Assembly: GCA_017461285.1 (NCBI GenBank)
Contig: JAFTYS010000018.1
Span: 1 to 64,000 of the forward strand
DNA: 64,000 nucleotides
DNA from: Bacteroidales bacterium
Lineage (GTDB): Bacteria > Bacteroidota > Bacteroidia > Bacteroidales > UBA932
Reading direction: 5' to 3'
The notes beneath the pieces are model-generated. The model did no database searches. It was not told where the DNA came from and was given only the letters and a program-made list of their open reading frames with translations. A program made the translations under genes and the position numbers. Below, piece by piece: positions 16,856 to 25,579 of this stretch (the first letter of the stretch is position 1; each line of letters starts with the position of its first letter).

Positions 16856-18289
16856 TTAATAAGAGTAGGCCCAGTATGTATCGGCATACTTTCTCAATGC
16901 CTGGGTTCCTTTGCCTGAATTCATAAGTCCGGCAAAGTCAGCGAACCTCTTCCTTGTGTCTGCGCTGATCCGGATTCCTGCAACAGACTGCGGGTCTATT
17001 GTAGATATCATAAGCAGGGCTTCTTCATACAGACGCGGTATAGGTGTACCTGCAGGATATTGAACTTCAGCGACATAACGGAAAATATCCTTGAACTTCC
17101 CGCCTTCCTGATCGGCTAGAAGCGAACACAGAAGCAGGTCTGCGTATTTACGGTTATCCCTGTTGCGGTCCACCATGGACGATATGACATGGGTAAAATT
17201 CGAAATGGTGGCCTTATACTCGTCATAAGCATATTCCGGTTTCACATTCCTGATGGCCTCAAGTTGCGGAAGTCTTTCCTTTACCCACGCCTTATGGCAT
17301 GAAGAATGGCTGAGGATGTCCACATATTTCCTTGCCAGATCATAATCCTTCAGTTCGATGTATGTGTCAGCAAGCCTCCTGAGCGAAGAAAAGCTAACGC
17401 CGGTCACAGACTGTACACCCTGCTGGTAGGCCTGATGGATGACAGCATTGTACATGTCATTGCACTGATAGAAGAGAGCGTTATAATTCAGACATAGCGG
17501 AGAAATCTTGTCCGTAAAGACAAAATCTGATTCTCCTTGCAGTCCGTACCTGAATGCATGCTCCGTGAGAAGTCCGGATTCAGACAGCGCGAGCAGAGCA
17601 TAGGCACGCTTCAGTTCGTCTGTCCTGGCATCTTTCGGGGAGACAGTGTCCAGGATATCATCCCAACGGCGGTTCTCTCCAAGATATTCCAGACGGGTGT
17701 ACTCCTCATGTGTCCTTTTACCGTTTTCATCTCTGGCGATGAACCATACTGAAACAGAAGCCGCAACAACAGTCAGAGCCATATTCAGATATATGTTTCC
17801 CATCCGTTCAGGCACTTTCCATTCAGGCTTGACGAATGCCGTTACGGCAAGCGTCAGGACCATCAATATCAAGGATGCGATATCAGCAGTTACAGTATAA
17901 TAGAGATGGAAATCCCAGAACTGACGATAGGTTATGAATGCAAGCGGAATTACGGAAACCCATAGGATATCTTCAGGATTCTTGAAAAGGCGTATGAGGA
18001 TAATTCCCAAACAGAATGCAGGAATTACTGTCAGGAGTGACTGAATTGCCGCTCCCAGCAACGGTATGTGATAAAACTGATGCAGGAACGCGCCGATATA
18101 GCCTGGCAGGCCTTCCTTTATGCTGAAATACTGTGAGGCAAAGTCCGGAAGAGTCGAAAAGAACGAATACCCTTCCAGCCAGATCAGATAGTGGCGGTAG
18201 CAGAAGAACCAGACCGACCAGAAGACGACGAAAAGCAGGGCTGCAATCACCAGCAGGGACCTCACAGGGGTAAAAAACGATTTCTTCAT
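16856..18289 (-). CDS. Membrane protein M1 (M-type, TPR-like C-terminus)
   Basis: 477 aa from the ATG at 18289 (MKKSFF); a longer start at 18313 would overlap L1 and is less likely. Hydrophobic segments lie near 9-32, 62-90, 95-115, 120-145 and 160-180, with the loop HYLIWLEGYSFF shared with M2. The C-terminal half contains LKDYDLARKYVDIL and ends KYADTYWAYSY. Follows L1 by 7 nt. Role unknown; pairing with a CxxCH lipoprotein is constant. Confidence 0.68.
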   Translation of the reverse strand: MKKSFFTPVRSLLVIAALLFVVFWSVWFFCYRHYLIWLEGYSFFSTLPDFASQYFSIKEGLPGYIGAFLHQFYHIPLLGAAIQSLLTVIPAFCLGIILIRLFKNPEDILWVSVIPLAFITYRQFWDFHLYYTVTADIASLILMVLTLAVTAFVKPEWKVPERMGNIYLNMALTVVAASVSVWFIARDENGKRTHEEYTRLEYLGENRRWDDILDTVSPKDARTDELKRAYALLALSESGLLTEHAFRYGLQGESDFVFTDKISPLCLNYNALFYQCNDMYNAVIHQAYQQGVQSVTGVSFSSLRRLADTYIELKDYDLARKYVDILSHSSCHKAWVKERLPQLEAIRNVKPEYAYDEYKATISNFTHVISSMVDRNRDNRKYADLLLCSLLADQEGGKFKDIFRYVAEVQYPAGTPIPRLYEEALLMISTIDPQSVAGIRISADTRKRFADFAGLMNSGKGTQALRKYADTYWAYSY

Positions 18290-18296
18290 ATCCAGC

Positions 18297-19757
18297 CTAT
18301 TTTTCCGGTTCAAAAAGTTTCACAACGGAATCCGGCAGGTCGACTTCCCCATCGATGAATTCCGGTACATTATAGGACTTCAGACGCCACAGATTATACC
18401 TAGGGTCTTCCTGCGGAAGAAGGAAAGGCTTGTCAGGATTTCCATCTTCATCAAGATATGCGATATAGAGTCTGGTATATCTTCCGTCAAGCCTGCGGCT
18501 TCCGAACACGATCCATCGGCCCTCCGACGACCATGAATGATAGCTGTCAGCCTCTTCAGGGGCGTTCAGGCAAGATACATCCACATGCTCCATTGTCATG
18601 AGATCGATCATCCTGAGGTCTGCTTCAGGATGCCATATAGGGAAGGTTCCGTACTCGGACCAAGTATAAAGCAGGTATCGGCCATCAGCGGAAATCCTTG
18701 GATATGACGCACTTCCGCCCGATATTTCAGCATTATAAATGGTATCTGTCTGTCCGAAGGTCTTTGTTGAAGCATCGAATGGTACACGCAGGAGGTGGTA
18801 ATGCATCTGTTCCACCTGATCAGGAAGGTTCTTTGCATCAGCGGCGGCATAATAAAGATGTTTTCCATCCGGAGACCAGGCAGGGAAAGTCTCGAGAGTC
18901 TCTTCCGTCATGAAACGCGGGTCTGTGATGACTTCGCCGGTCTCAGTATCATACACAAGCAGGTCTGAGGCATAGTCATATACCTCAAGAGGCTTCTCAC
19001 CGTGAAGGTAGAAGGTCTGTCTTGTAGTATTTGACGAAAAAGCGATCAGGCGGCCGTCGGGGTGCCATGCAGGATATGTGGTATTCTTCTTCGGGCCGAT
19101 TTCATTGAACTTGATCTTCGAGAGCTTGCCGTCATGATAGAGGATCGTACCTCCGTTTCCGCCGCGGGCATGGAACATCATGCTCTGCGAAGAATAAGCA
19201 GGGAAATGGTGGCAGTTCAGACAGGTCTCGTTGTCTGTCGCATTAGTTACAATGGCTGACTCTTCAAAACTTGAAAGGTTCCTTTGGAAAAGGCCCAGCT
19301 GCCTCCAGCTTCTGTAGCCGGGCTCTATCAGACGGTATGCGACCCAAGGATCGATCTCCGTTTCTTCTACATGAATCGGGAAAGGCAGATATGCAACTCC
19401 CTGCGGATGCTCTTCATTCCATACAGACACATACACATCAATGTTTCCTCCTGCAGCTTGAGCCAGCAGTGAGCGCCATTTCTTGAGAGGAATCTGAATT
19501 ACGCCTTCCTTACCCTTTACCTTAAGGAGTTGATTTCCTTCATGACTGAAGCTGGCCTGAATGTGGCCGGCATCTTCCACCATGAAGTTAAGAGGAGCGA
19601 TATTGGCCGGAACTGTGACTTCAGTATAATCCGGAAAGATCACAGGACGGCAATCTGCAGAAATGCTGGCAGACTTCCAGGACGAACATCCGGATAAAAT
19701 GATAATGCTCAATACGATGAGACACTTCGATATAGTATCCCTGTTATATAGTTGCAT
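18297..19757 (-). CDS. Lipoprotein L1: CxxCH motif plus TolB/PD40-type propeller, first gene of the operon
   Basis: 486 aa from the ATG at 19757. The frame is open to 19799, but that start lies upstream of the promoter -7 box (19787-19794); 19769 is also possible. Lipobox LSGC (Cys24) then SSWKSAS. Signature DYTEVTVPANIAPLNF (43-58), CLNCH at 179-183, conserved His196 (HARGG), and propeller strands WHPDGRLIAFSSN, TFPAWSPDGKHLYYAA, YHSWSSEGRWIVFGSRRLDG. Highly similar to L2. It heads the L-M-L-M-M-L array. Confidence 0.7.
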   Translation of the reverse strand: MQLYNRDTISKCLIVLSIIILSGCSSWKSASISADCRPVIFPDYTEVTVPANIAPLNFMVEDAGHIQASFSHEGNQLLKVKGKEGVIQIPLKKWRSLLAQAAGGNIDVYVSVWNEEHPQGVAYLPFPIHVEETEIDPWVAYRLIEPGYRSWRQLGLFQRNLSSFEESAIVTNATDNETCLNCHHFPAYSSQSMMFHARGGNGGTILYHDGKLSKIKFNEIGPKKNTTYPAWHPDGRLIAFSSNTTRQTFYLHGEKPLEVYDYASDLLVYDTETGEVITDPRFMTEETLETFPAWSPDGKHLYYAAADAKNLPDQVEQMHYHLLRVPFDASTKTFGQTDTIYNAEISGGSASYPRISADGRYLLYTWSEYGTFPIWHPEADLRMIDLMTMEHVDVSCLNAPEEADSYHSWSSEGRWIVFGSRRLDGRYTRLYIAYLDEDGNPDKPFLLPQEDPRYNLWRLKSYNVPEFIDGEVDLPDSVVKLFEPEK

Positions 19758-19786
19758 ATACTTGGTCATTAATCGTGTTAATCCTA

Positions 19787-19817
19787 CAAATATACGCATT
19801 TATTCTCACTGTGGCAA
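19787..19817 (-). promoter_or_regulatory. Promoter of the L/M-glycanase operon
   Basis: On the minus strand: TTG (19815-19817), a 20-nt spacer, then TATATTTG (19787-19794), a good Bacteroidetes -33/-7 pair. The expected transcript start is near 19781, which decides the start codon of L1. The -33 element lies 4 nt from the T-tract of the upstream terminator. Confidence 0.75.
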
Positions 19818-19821
19818 TAAT

Positions 19822-19849
19822 AAAAAAGGAGGTCCTCGAAAGGACCTCC
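19822..19849 (-). terminator. Rho-independent terminator of the xus operon
   Basis: Stem GGAGGTCCT/AGGACCTCC (9 bp, 19828-19849) with a 4-nt loop, followed on the minus strand by six T and then ATTATT. It lies 22 nt downstream of the xylanase stop. Confidence 0.9.
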
Positions 19850-19871
19850 AATATTGAAAGAGTGTATCAGA

Positions 19872-22190
19872 TTACTTGCCTGAAAGACCGGCTGCGAATC
19901 CGGCGTAAGTGTGCTTACGTCCGTAGTTCACATCCCAGAGACCTACTGGCTCACCGCCTCTCCAGCCTGTGCCGAGAGATCCGCCTGGGTCAGATGTGCA
20001 CCACTGTGTGATACCATACTGCTGAGCTGCAGGGATGATCTCAAGGTACTTGCTTACGATGAACTTGTAGAAGTCAGCCATCTTCTGGTGCTGATCCTCA
20101 GTTACTGCTGTAGCTGCGATGCCTGCACCGAATGCCTTCTCAACGATACCCATGTCAAGCTCTGAAATCTTTACGAGCTTGCCTGAATCTGCAAGGAGTT
20201 CGAACATCTTGACGATAGACTCCTCCTGCTTCTTCTGGTCAGCCTCATCGAGGATGTAGCTTACGTGCATCTGAGTACCGATACCGTCGATCTTGGTCTG
20301 ACCGTCAGCCTCCCAAACCTTGATCCACTCGATAAGGCTCTTGAGCTTCTTGTTGTCATCCCACCAAGACTCGAGGTTGTAGTCGTTGATGAAGAGCTTG
20401 AGTTCTGCAGGGTTGCCGCCGAACTCCTCATAGTACTCACGTGCCTTTCCTACAACAAGACGTACATAGTCCTCGCTTCCGAGGTAGTCCTGCCAGTAGA
20501 AGTTAGCTTCAGGATCGCCTGTTTCACCAGACTGAAGGTCGTACTTGCCGTCACCGTCGTTGTCAACGCCTGAGATAGGCTCGTTTACAGCATCCCAAGC
20601 CTTTACCTTGCCGGCAGTAACTTCCATCATACCCTTGATCCACTTGTCCATAGCCTTAGTGAGGGTATCCTTCTTCTCTTCTGGAGTCTGTGGAGTTCTT
20701 CCGCCAGGGAGCTCGATGGTGTAGCTCTGGATGATTCTTGCAGCGGAACCTGCACCTGCAGGATACTCCTTCGCAACGAAGTTCGCTGTTCCTTCAGGAT
20801 CGTCGCAGTTACCGTTTGCGACAACTTCTGTACCGTTGATCTTGAACGAGATATTGTCAAAGTAGTAATTGTTAGCCTGAGCAAAGTCGTTGAGGTTGAA
20901 TGCGATTGCATCACCACCATTCATTGCAGCCTCTGCCGTACCGGAAGAAGTATAAGTAGTCCACTCCTCAGTGAAGTTAACAGTTCCGATGGCAGCCCAG
21001 TGGATATATCCGCCAGGGCCAATGTGAGTCTGAGTACCAGCAGAAGCCTCCTTGTCAGCACGTACATCCATAGATACTTCCCAAGAATCACCTTCCTTCA
21101 TAGGAGTATCAGGGAAATAGATCCAGAACTGTGTATCCCACGCAGCAGAAGCCATATCCTGTGACTTCACAAGGATACAGGTCCTCTGAACTTCCTGAGT
21201 CTTAGGGATCTCAACCATCTCGATCTTCTTGTACTGACTTACAATACGTGCAGGAGATGGATCTGGTGCAGGATATTCCTTTGCGAAGAAGCTCTGAGTT
21301 GCTTCAGGATCGTCGCAAGAACCGTTCACGACCTGCTCCACGCCGTTGAGCTTGAAGCTGATGTTATCGAAATACCATGTATTTGCGGTAGCAAGGTCAT
21401 TAAGGTTGAATGCAATCGAATATCCGCCAGCAGCTGCTGCTTCTACAGTACCTGAATTAGTCCATGTAGTCCACTCTGTCTTGAACGCAGGGTTACCGAT
21501 AGCAGCCCAATGGAGATAGCCTCCTGGGGTTGCACTATGGGTCTGTGTACCAGGAGCAGCCTCTGTAAGGGCGTAGATATCCATCGACACTTCCCATGCA
21601 TCACCCTCCTTGAACTCGGTAGGGCACATGATCCAGAACTGGGTGTCCCATGCTGCAGAAACCATGTCCTGAGAAACGACCTCGATACAGGTTCTGTCAA
21701 TCATCTTCTCTACTGGAACAAGTTCCGGAGTATAGTTAGGATCGATTCTGTCAGCGATGAGGGTGTTCAGGAACTTGTTGTTCTGCTGTGAGTGCCATGC
21801 GAGGGTATGTCCGTATACAGACATTCCTGCATTGACAGCCTCGTTCACGAATTCCTCTACAGTGTCGAAGTTCATGTTACCGTTGTTGCCTACAACAGAA
21901 GCATGCTTCATGGCATTGCCCGGAGTCATCTCATCGAAGTTCGAAACAGCCATCAGATATTCCTGACCGTGCTGAACGAAAGCGCTGGCAGTGACGCCTG
22001 CTCCCAACTTGAAGTCGGGAGAGGCTGTACGGTCCACATAGTTCTTCAGTACGTCATACTCCTTGAGGTACTCGTACTGCTCAAGATTAGCCGGCTTTTC
22101 AACAGGGAATTCCTTCACCTCATTGACAGCACAAGATACAAGACCTGTGAAAGCGGCTGCAAGAAATAATATCTTACTATAGTGTTTCAT
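19872..22190 (-). CDS. GH10 endo-xylanase with two tandem inserted CBMs (Xyn10 of the xus locus)
   Basis: 772 aa lipoprotein (VSC, Cys20). The GH10 barrel begins near residue 40; WHSQQNNKFL is at 132-141. Two homologous modules interrupt it: about 166-335 and 336-490, each beginning RTCI and sharing SAAWDTQFWI, WAAIG and NISFK. The barrel then resumes with acid/base Glu537 (WDAVNEP) and nucleophile Glu678 (KISELDMG). The same layout is known for the xylan-induced surface xylanases of Prevotella bryantii and Bacteroides intestinalis, whose inserted modules bind xylan. Last gene of the xus operon, 20 nt after xusE, before a strong terminator. Confidence 0.92.
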   Translation of the reverse strand: MKHYSKILFLAAAFTGLVSCAVNEVKEFPVEKPANLEQYEYLKEYDVLKNYVDRTASPDFKLGAGVTASAFVQHGQEYLMAVSNFDEMTPGNAMKHASVVGNNGNMNFDTVEEFVNEAVNAGMSVYGHTLAWHSQQNNKFLNTLIADRIDPNYTPELVPVEKMIDRTCIEVVSQDMVSAAWDTQFWIMCPTEFKEGDAWEVSMDIYALTEAAPGTQTHSATPGGYLHWAAIGNPAFKTEWTTWTNSGTVEAAAAGGYSIAFNLNDLATANTWYFDNISFKLNGVEQVVNGSCDDPEATQSFFAKEYPAPDPSPARIVSQYKKIEMVEIPKTQEVQRTCILVKSQDMASAAWDTQFWIYFPDTPMKEGDSWEVSMDVRADKEASAGTQTHIGPGGYIHWAAIGTVNFTEEWTTYTSSGTAEAAMNGGDAIAFNLNDFAQANNYYFDNISFKINGTEVVANGNCDDPEGTANFVAKEYPAGAGSAARIIQSYTIELPGGRTPQTPEEKKDTLTKAMDKWIKGMMEVTAGKVKAWDAVNEPISGVDNDGDGKYDLQSGETGDPEANFYWQDYLGSEDYVRLVVGKAREYYEEFGGNPAELKLFINDYNLESWWDDNKKLKSLIEWIKVWEADGQTKIDGIGTQMHVSYILDEADQKKQEESIVKMFELLADSGKLVKISELDMGIVEKAFGAGIAATAVTEDQHQKMADFYKFIVSKYLEIIPAAQQYGITQWCTSDPGGSLGTGWRGGEPVGLWDVNYGRKHTYAGFAAGLSGK

Positions 22191-22210
22191 ATCTTAGTCA
22201 CTTTAAATAG

Positions 22211-23737
22211 TTATTCCTTATAGGTAGGTACGTAGGTCTCCATCTTGATCTCGCGGCTGCGTGATACGAGAGTATCCTTGATAGCATACTTCTTCTCACC
22301 GAAGTCAACGGTGTAGTCAAGATAGATACCGTCACGGTCCTTGTTGCCCCATGCGAGCTTCTCACCGTCCTTTACATACTTACCAGTACCGCTTGCTGTA
22401 ATGCCTTCGGTAGCTGAAGAAACTGTACAGTTGCCGCTTGCATCGAATGTAAGCTTAACTGCGCAAGTCTTGGCAACAACTTCTGAAGTCTCGAAGGTTT
22501 CAGTCTTAAGACCGCCTTCACCAGGACCGATCTTCTCAAGACCTGACCAGCTCTTCCAGCCTTCTGTAGACTGAGCCTCGAAGTCACCACCTGCGATAAG
22601 GTTCACATCAGAACCCTTCTCAGTGAATGTAACGTCGTCGAGCATAAGAGTGATAGCCTTGTCACCGAAGCACCATGTAAGCTTGTCATATACGTCCTTG
22701 TCAGGCTTTACAGTCATTGTGATCTCCTTCCACTCAGTAGAGAAGCTCATACCGTGGCTGTAGTTCTGGTCGTCTGTAGTAGAAGACTGAAGGAATACGC
22801 TGCACCAGCTATAATCCTCTGTAGCGGCAGCCTTGCACTTGAATGTATATTCCTTGCCGGACTTCATAGGCTCGGCAAGCTGATACCATACCTGTGCGCT
22901 CCAGTTAGCATCGCCTGCTGTAGGGTTTGCCATATGAAGAGCGTAGTTGCTGGTAACTGTAGTTGTGGTAACCTTTGAGATGTTTGCAGTAACAGGAAGT
23001 GTAACAGCGTCGAGAGACTGAGTGTACAGTCTTACAACCTCGTCATTCTCAACATACTGTGCGTGACGTACTGTCGTACCTGCATCCTGACCTGTAACTG
23101 TGTCGACACCGCGGCGAAGCCAGCTGCCGTCCCATGGGTTCACATACTTCACACCGTAGAGGGTGTAGTCCATAGGCTGCACATTCCACAATGCTGCATT
23201 TGTACGGATCGGTGTCTCGCCCTCGATAAGAGGAGTACCGCTCTTGATCTGGTCTGCACCCTTGATGATGTCAGTCATGACTACAGGGATGATGTAGTTT
23301 GTCTTTATTGCATCAGGATCAGCAAAGAATGCGTCAGTAAGAGTAACCTCTACACCACCCATATGAGTACCTGCGTAGTCAAGCTTGTCAGAAGAGAGAG
23401 TATAATAGCTCTCTGGCAGAACCTTTACAGGAGTGCCGTCAGGATAGTACACATTCTCAGCGATAGACTCATCAACGTCAATGCCGATAACGACATCCTT
23501 ACCCTTGTAAGAACCACCTATGGTACCATAGATGATGAACTTGTGCTGATTGTCAAGCGAAGTGTCGAAAGTCTCAGAATCTCCAAGCACGATTGTGCGG
23601 ACAGGCATCTGATATGCGAAGTATGCAGAAATACCGCCCTCATAATCAGGGAATATCTTCTCCTGGTTATGACAAGATGCAAGGGAAGCCAAGACAACTC
23701 CAGCAGACAAAATCCTAAAAATATTTCTCAATTTCAT
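22211..23737 (-). CDS. xusE: XusE-type surface lipoprotein (DUF1735 plus CBM-like domain)
   Basis: 508 aa. Lipobox LASC (Cys22). Residues about 30-165 look like a DUF1735 domain (YYTLSSDKLDY, then GGVEVTLTDAFF). A CBM4_9-like beta sandwich lies around 260-390 (EYTFKCKAAATEDYSW and MLDDVTFTE), followed by a beta domain with TFDASGNCTVSS. Its place between the second SusD and the GH10 xylanase is that of xusE in known xylan loci. Likely a surface xylan-binding protein; no catalytic residues are apparent. Confidence 0.8.
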   Translation of the reverse strand: MKLRNIFRILSAGVVLASLASCHNQEKIFPDYEGGISAYFAYQMPVRTIVLGDSETFDTSLDNQHKFIIYGTIGGSYKGKDVVIGIDVDESIAENVYYPDGTPVKVLPESYYTLSSDKLDYAGTHMGGVEVTLTDAFFADPDAIKTNYIIPVVMTDIIKGADQIKSGTPLIEGETPIRTNAALWNVQPMDYTLYGVKYVNPWDGSWLRRGVDTVTGQDAGTTVRHAQYVENDEVVRLYTQSLDAVTLPVTANISKVTTTTVTSNYALHMANPTAGDANWSAQVWYQLAEPMKSGKEYTFKCKAAATEDYSWCSVFLQSSTTDDQNYSHGMSFSTEWKEITMTVKPDKDVYDKLTWCFGDKAITLMLDDVTFTEKGSDVNLIAGGDFEAQSTEGWKSWSGLEKIGPGEGGLKTETFETSEVVAKTCAVKLTFDASGNCTVSSATEGITASGTGKYVKDGEKLAWGNKDRDGIYLDYTVDFGEKKYAIKDTLVSRSREIKMETYVPTYKE

Positions 23738-23770
23738 AATATTCTATCTTTAATGTCTATATAACACATG

Positions 23771-25561
23771 TTACCAACCTGTATTCTGGTCGAGGTTGCT
23801 CCACTTCTTAACTTCTGCGTCAGGAATTGGTCCGTAGTACATGTAATCCTTGTAATTACGGTTCTCGACGTCGATCACGTTATACTGAAGCTGACCGGCA
23901 ACCTGCTTAACATCCATACCCTTGGTCGGAACGTTGAGGTCAGCCTTCCAACGTCTGAGGTCCCAGAAACGCTTGTTCTCGAAGCACATCTCGATACGAC
24001 GCTCGTTGCGGATAAGCTGGCGCATCATTTCAGGATCACCTGCACATGTTTCAAGATATGGGTCATTTCCACCGACACCGATACCTGCACGCTGACGGAT
24101 AGCCTTGATCACGTCATATGCGCTGTAACCGTTATTGCCGGTACCCTTAGGTCCCCATGCCTCGTTTGCAGCCTCTGCGTAAGCAAGGAAGATCTCAGTG
24201 AAACGGATGTATACAGGATAGTGGAACTGAGCAAGCTGCGATGACGGATTAGGGTTACAGTCGTCACGCAGAAGCTTGCGGAGATAGTATCCTGTACGTG
24301 TAGAATTCGCAATCTTGTTCAGACCGTTGTCATCAGCAGAATATGAACCAGTGATGATCTCTGTATCACGGTAAACTGTACCGTTATACATCACATACTC
24401 GCTGAGACGAGGGTCACGGTCTGCATATGGATTCTGTGCTGAATAACCGCTGCCTGAAGCCTCGATAGGATAACCGTTTGCCATTGGGAAAGCGTCTACG
24501 AGGTTCTGAGTAGGGTTGATGCGGCCGTTTCCGTAAAGTGTTGGAGGGAAGTTGTCAAGCTCCTGAGAGAGACCGAAGTCATAGTCGGCAGTACCGTTGC
24601 TGTTACCACCTCTCCAGATGATCTCCTTAGGGTTCTCACCACCTTCGAGAGCATTGATGACCTCCTTCTGCATGTACCACTTATGTCCCTGAGGGTCCAT
24701 TCCTGATACACCGCCTACGAACTTGAGAACGTCAGCTGCAAGGTTGGCAGCCTCTTCAGAAGTAACCTCTGTACCATCTCTGAATGCAGGGCTTGATGCG
24801 AGGAGAGCTGTCTGAGCCTTGATAGCCTTACAGATGAGTCCATCGATACGGCCACGCATGCTGGCACCGAACATCACGTTGTAGTCAACGTAGTTTGCAT
24901 CGATTTCCTTATACTTGGCTGGAAGCTGATCGTTGCTTGTCAGATCCTTATATGTAAGAGGAAGAAGTTCGATAGCTGCATCGAGGTCCTTGTAGATCTG
25001 CTCTACACAAGCCTGGAAAGTATCTCTTGCCTTGTTGAAGTCAGTACCAGGGCCTTCAGTATAAGTGATCACAGGAACTCCGAGGAGCTGATCACCTACC
25101 CAACCTCCGTGGTTTCTGATAAGGTAGTACATGTTCAGGGCGCGGAGTGCATAAGCCTCACCGCTTACGTGATCCTTGAACATCTGCTGCTTGTGAGGAA
25201 CTGCAGACCACTTCACACTCTCTACATTCTCGAGGAAGATGTTGAGATACTGGATGGTAGCCTTGCGGGCAACCCACTGAGACATAGGGTCGTTGGTAGC
25301 TGCCCAAGATCCCTGTGCCATAGCACGATAGCTGTTGTCAAGGTTATTGGTCACAGCATCGTCAGTTGCGATATCTGTAGTACTCTTGGTCTCGAACGGG
25401 AGGTTTGCATATGCATATCCCAAGATACCCTGAGCACTAGACGCATTCTGGAAGACCACGTCTACGGTCTGTGCATTCTCCACAGAAGGCTCGAAGAGGT
25501 CGTCACATGCGCTGAATGTGGTTACCAAAGCCACAAAAGCTATAATATTCTTTAGTTTCAT
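23771..25561 (-). CDS. xusD: SusD/RagB-family glycan-binding lipoprotein (second pair)
   Basis: 596 aa. Lipobox FSAC (Cys19) followed by DDLFEP. Alpha-helical N-terminal TPR-like part with AYANLPFETKSTTDIATDD and ALRALNMYYLIRNHGGW, and the typical C-terminal motif IRNERRIEMCFENKRFWDLRRW (about 545-566), ending NTGW. It caps the partner TonB-dependent transporter encoded 18 nt upstream and binds incoming xylo-oligosaccharides at the cell surface (known of the family). Confidence 0.9.
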   Translation of the reverse strand: MKLKNIIAFVALVTTFSACDDLFEPSVENAQTVDVVFQNASSAQGILGYAYANLPFETKSTTDIATDDAVTNNLDNSYRAMAQGSWAATNDPMSQWVARKATIQYLNIFLENVESVKWSAVPHKQQMFKDHVSGEAYALRALNMYYLIRNHGGWVGDQLLGVPVITYTEGPGTDFNKARDTFQACVEQIYKDLDAAIELLPLTYKDLTSNDQLPAKYKEIDANYVDYNVMFGASMRGRIDGLICKAIKAQTALLASSPAFRDGTEVTSEEAANLAADVLKFVGGVSGMDPQGHKWYMQKEVINALEGGENPKEIIWRGGNSNGTADYDFGLSQELDNFPPTLYGNGRINPTQNLVDAFPMANGYPIEASGSGYSAQNPYADRDPRLSEYVMYNGTVYRDTEIITGSYSADDNGLNKIANSTRTGYYLRKLLRDDCNPNPSSQLAQFHYPVYIRFTEIFLAYAEAANEAWGPKGTGNNGYSAYDVIKAIRQRAGIGVGGNDPYLETCAGDPEMMRQLIRNERRIEMCFENKRFWDLRRWKADLNVPTKGMDVKQVAGQLQYNVIDVENRNYKDYMYYGPIPDAEVKKWSNLDQNTGW

Positions 25562-25579
25562 TGTTCTCTGGTTTTAATG

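Noticed and set aside
19758..19799. Longer N-terminus of L1
   Set aside because: The promoter -7 box lies at 19787-19794, so the first codons would not be transcribed, and the signal peptide fits the start at 19757.
20600..21740. Direct repeat in the xylanase gene as a mobile or CRISPR-like repeat
   Set aside because: It reflects two homologous binding modules in one protein, diverged at codon level, not short identical DNA repeats.
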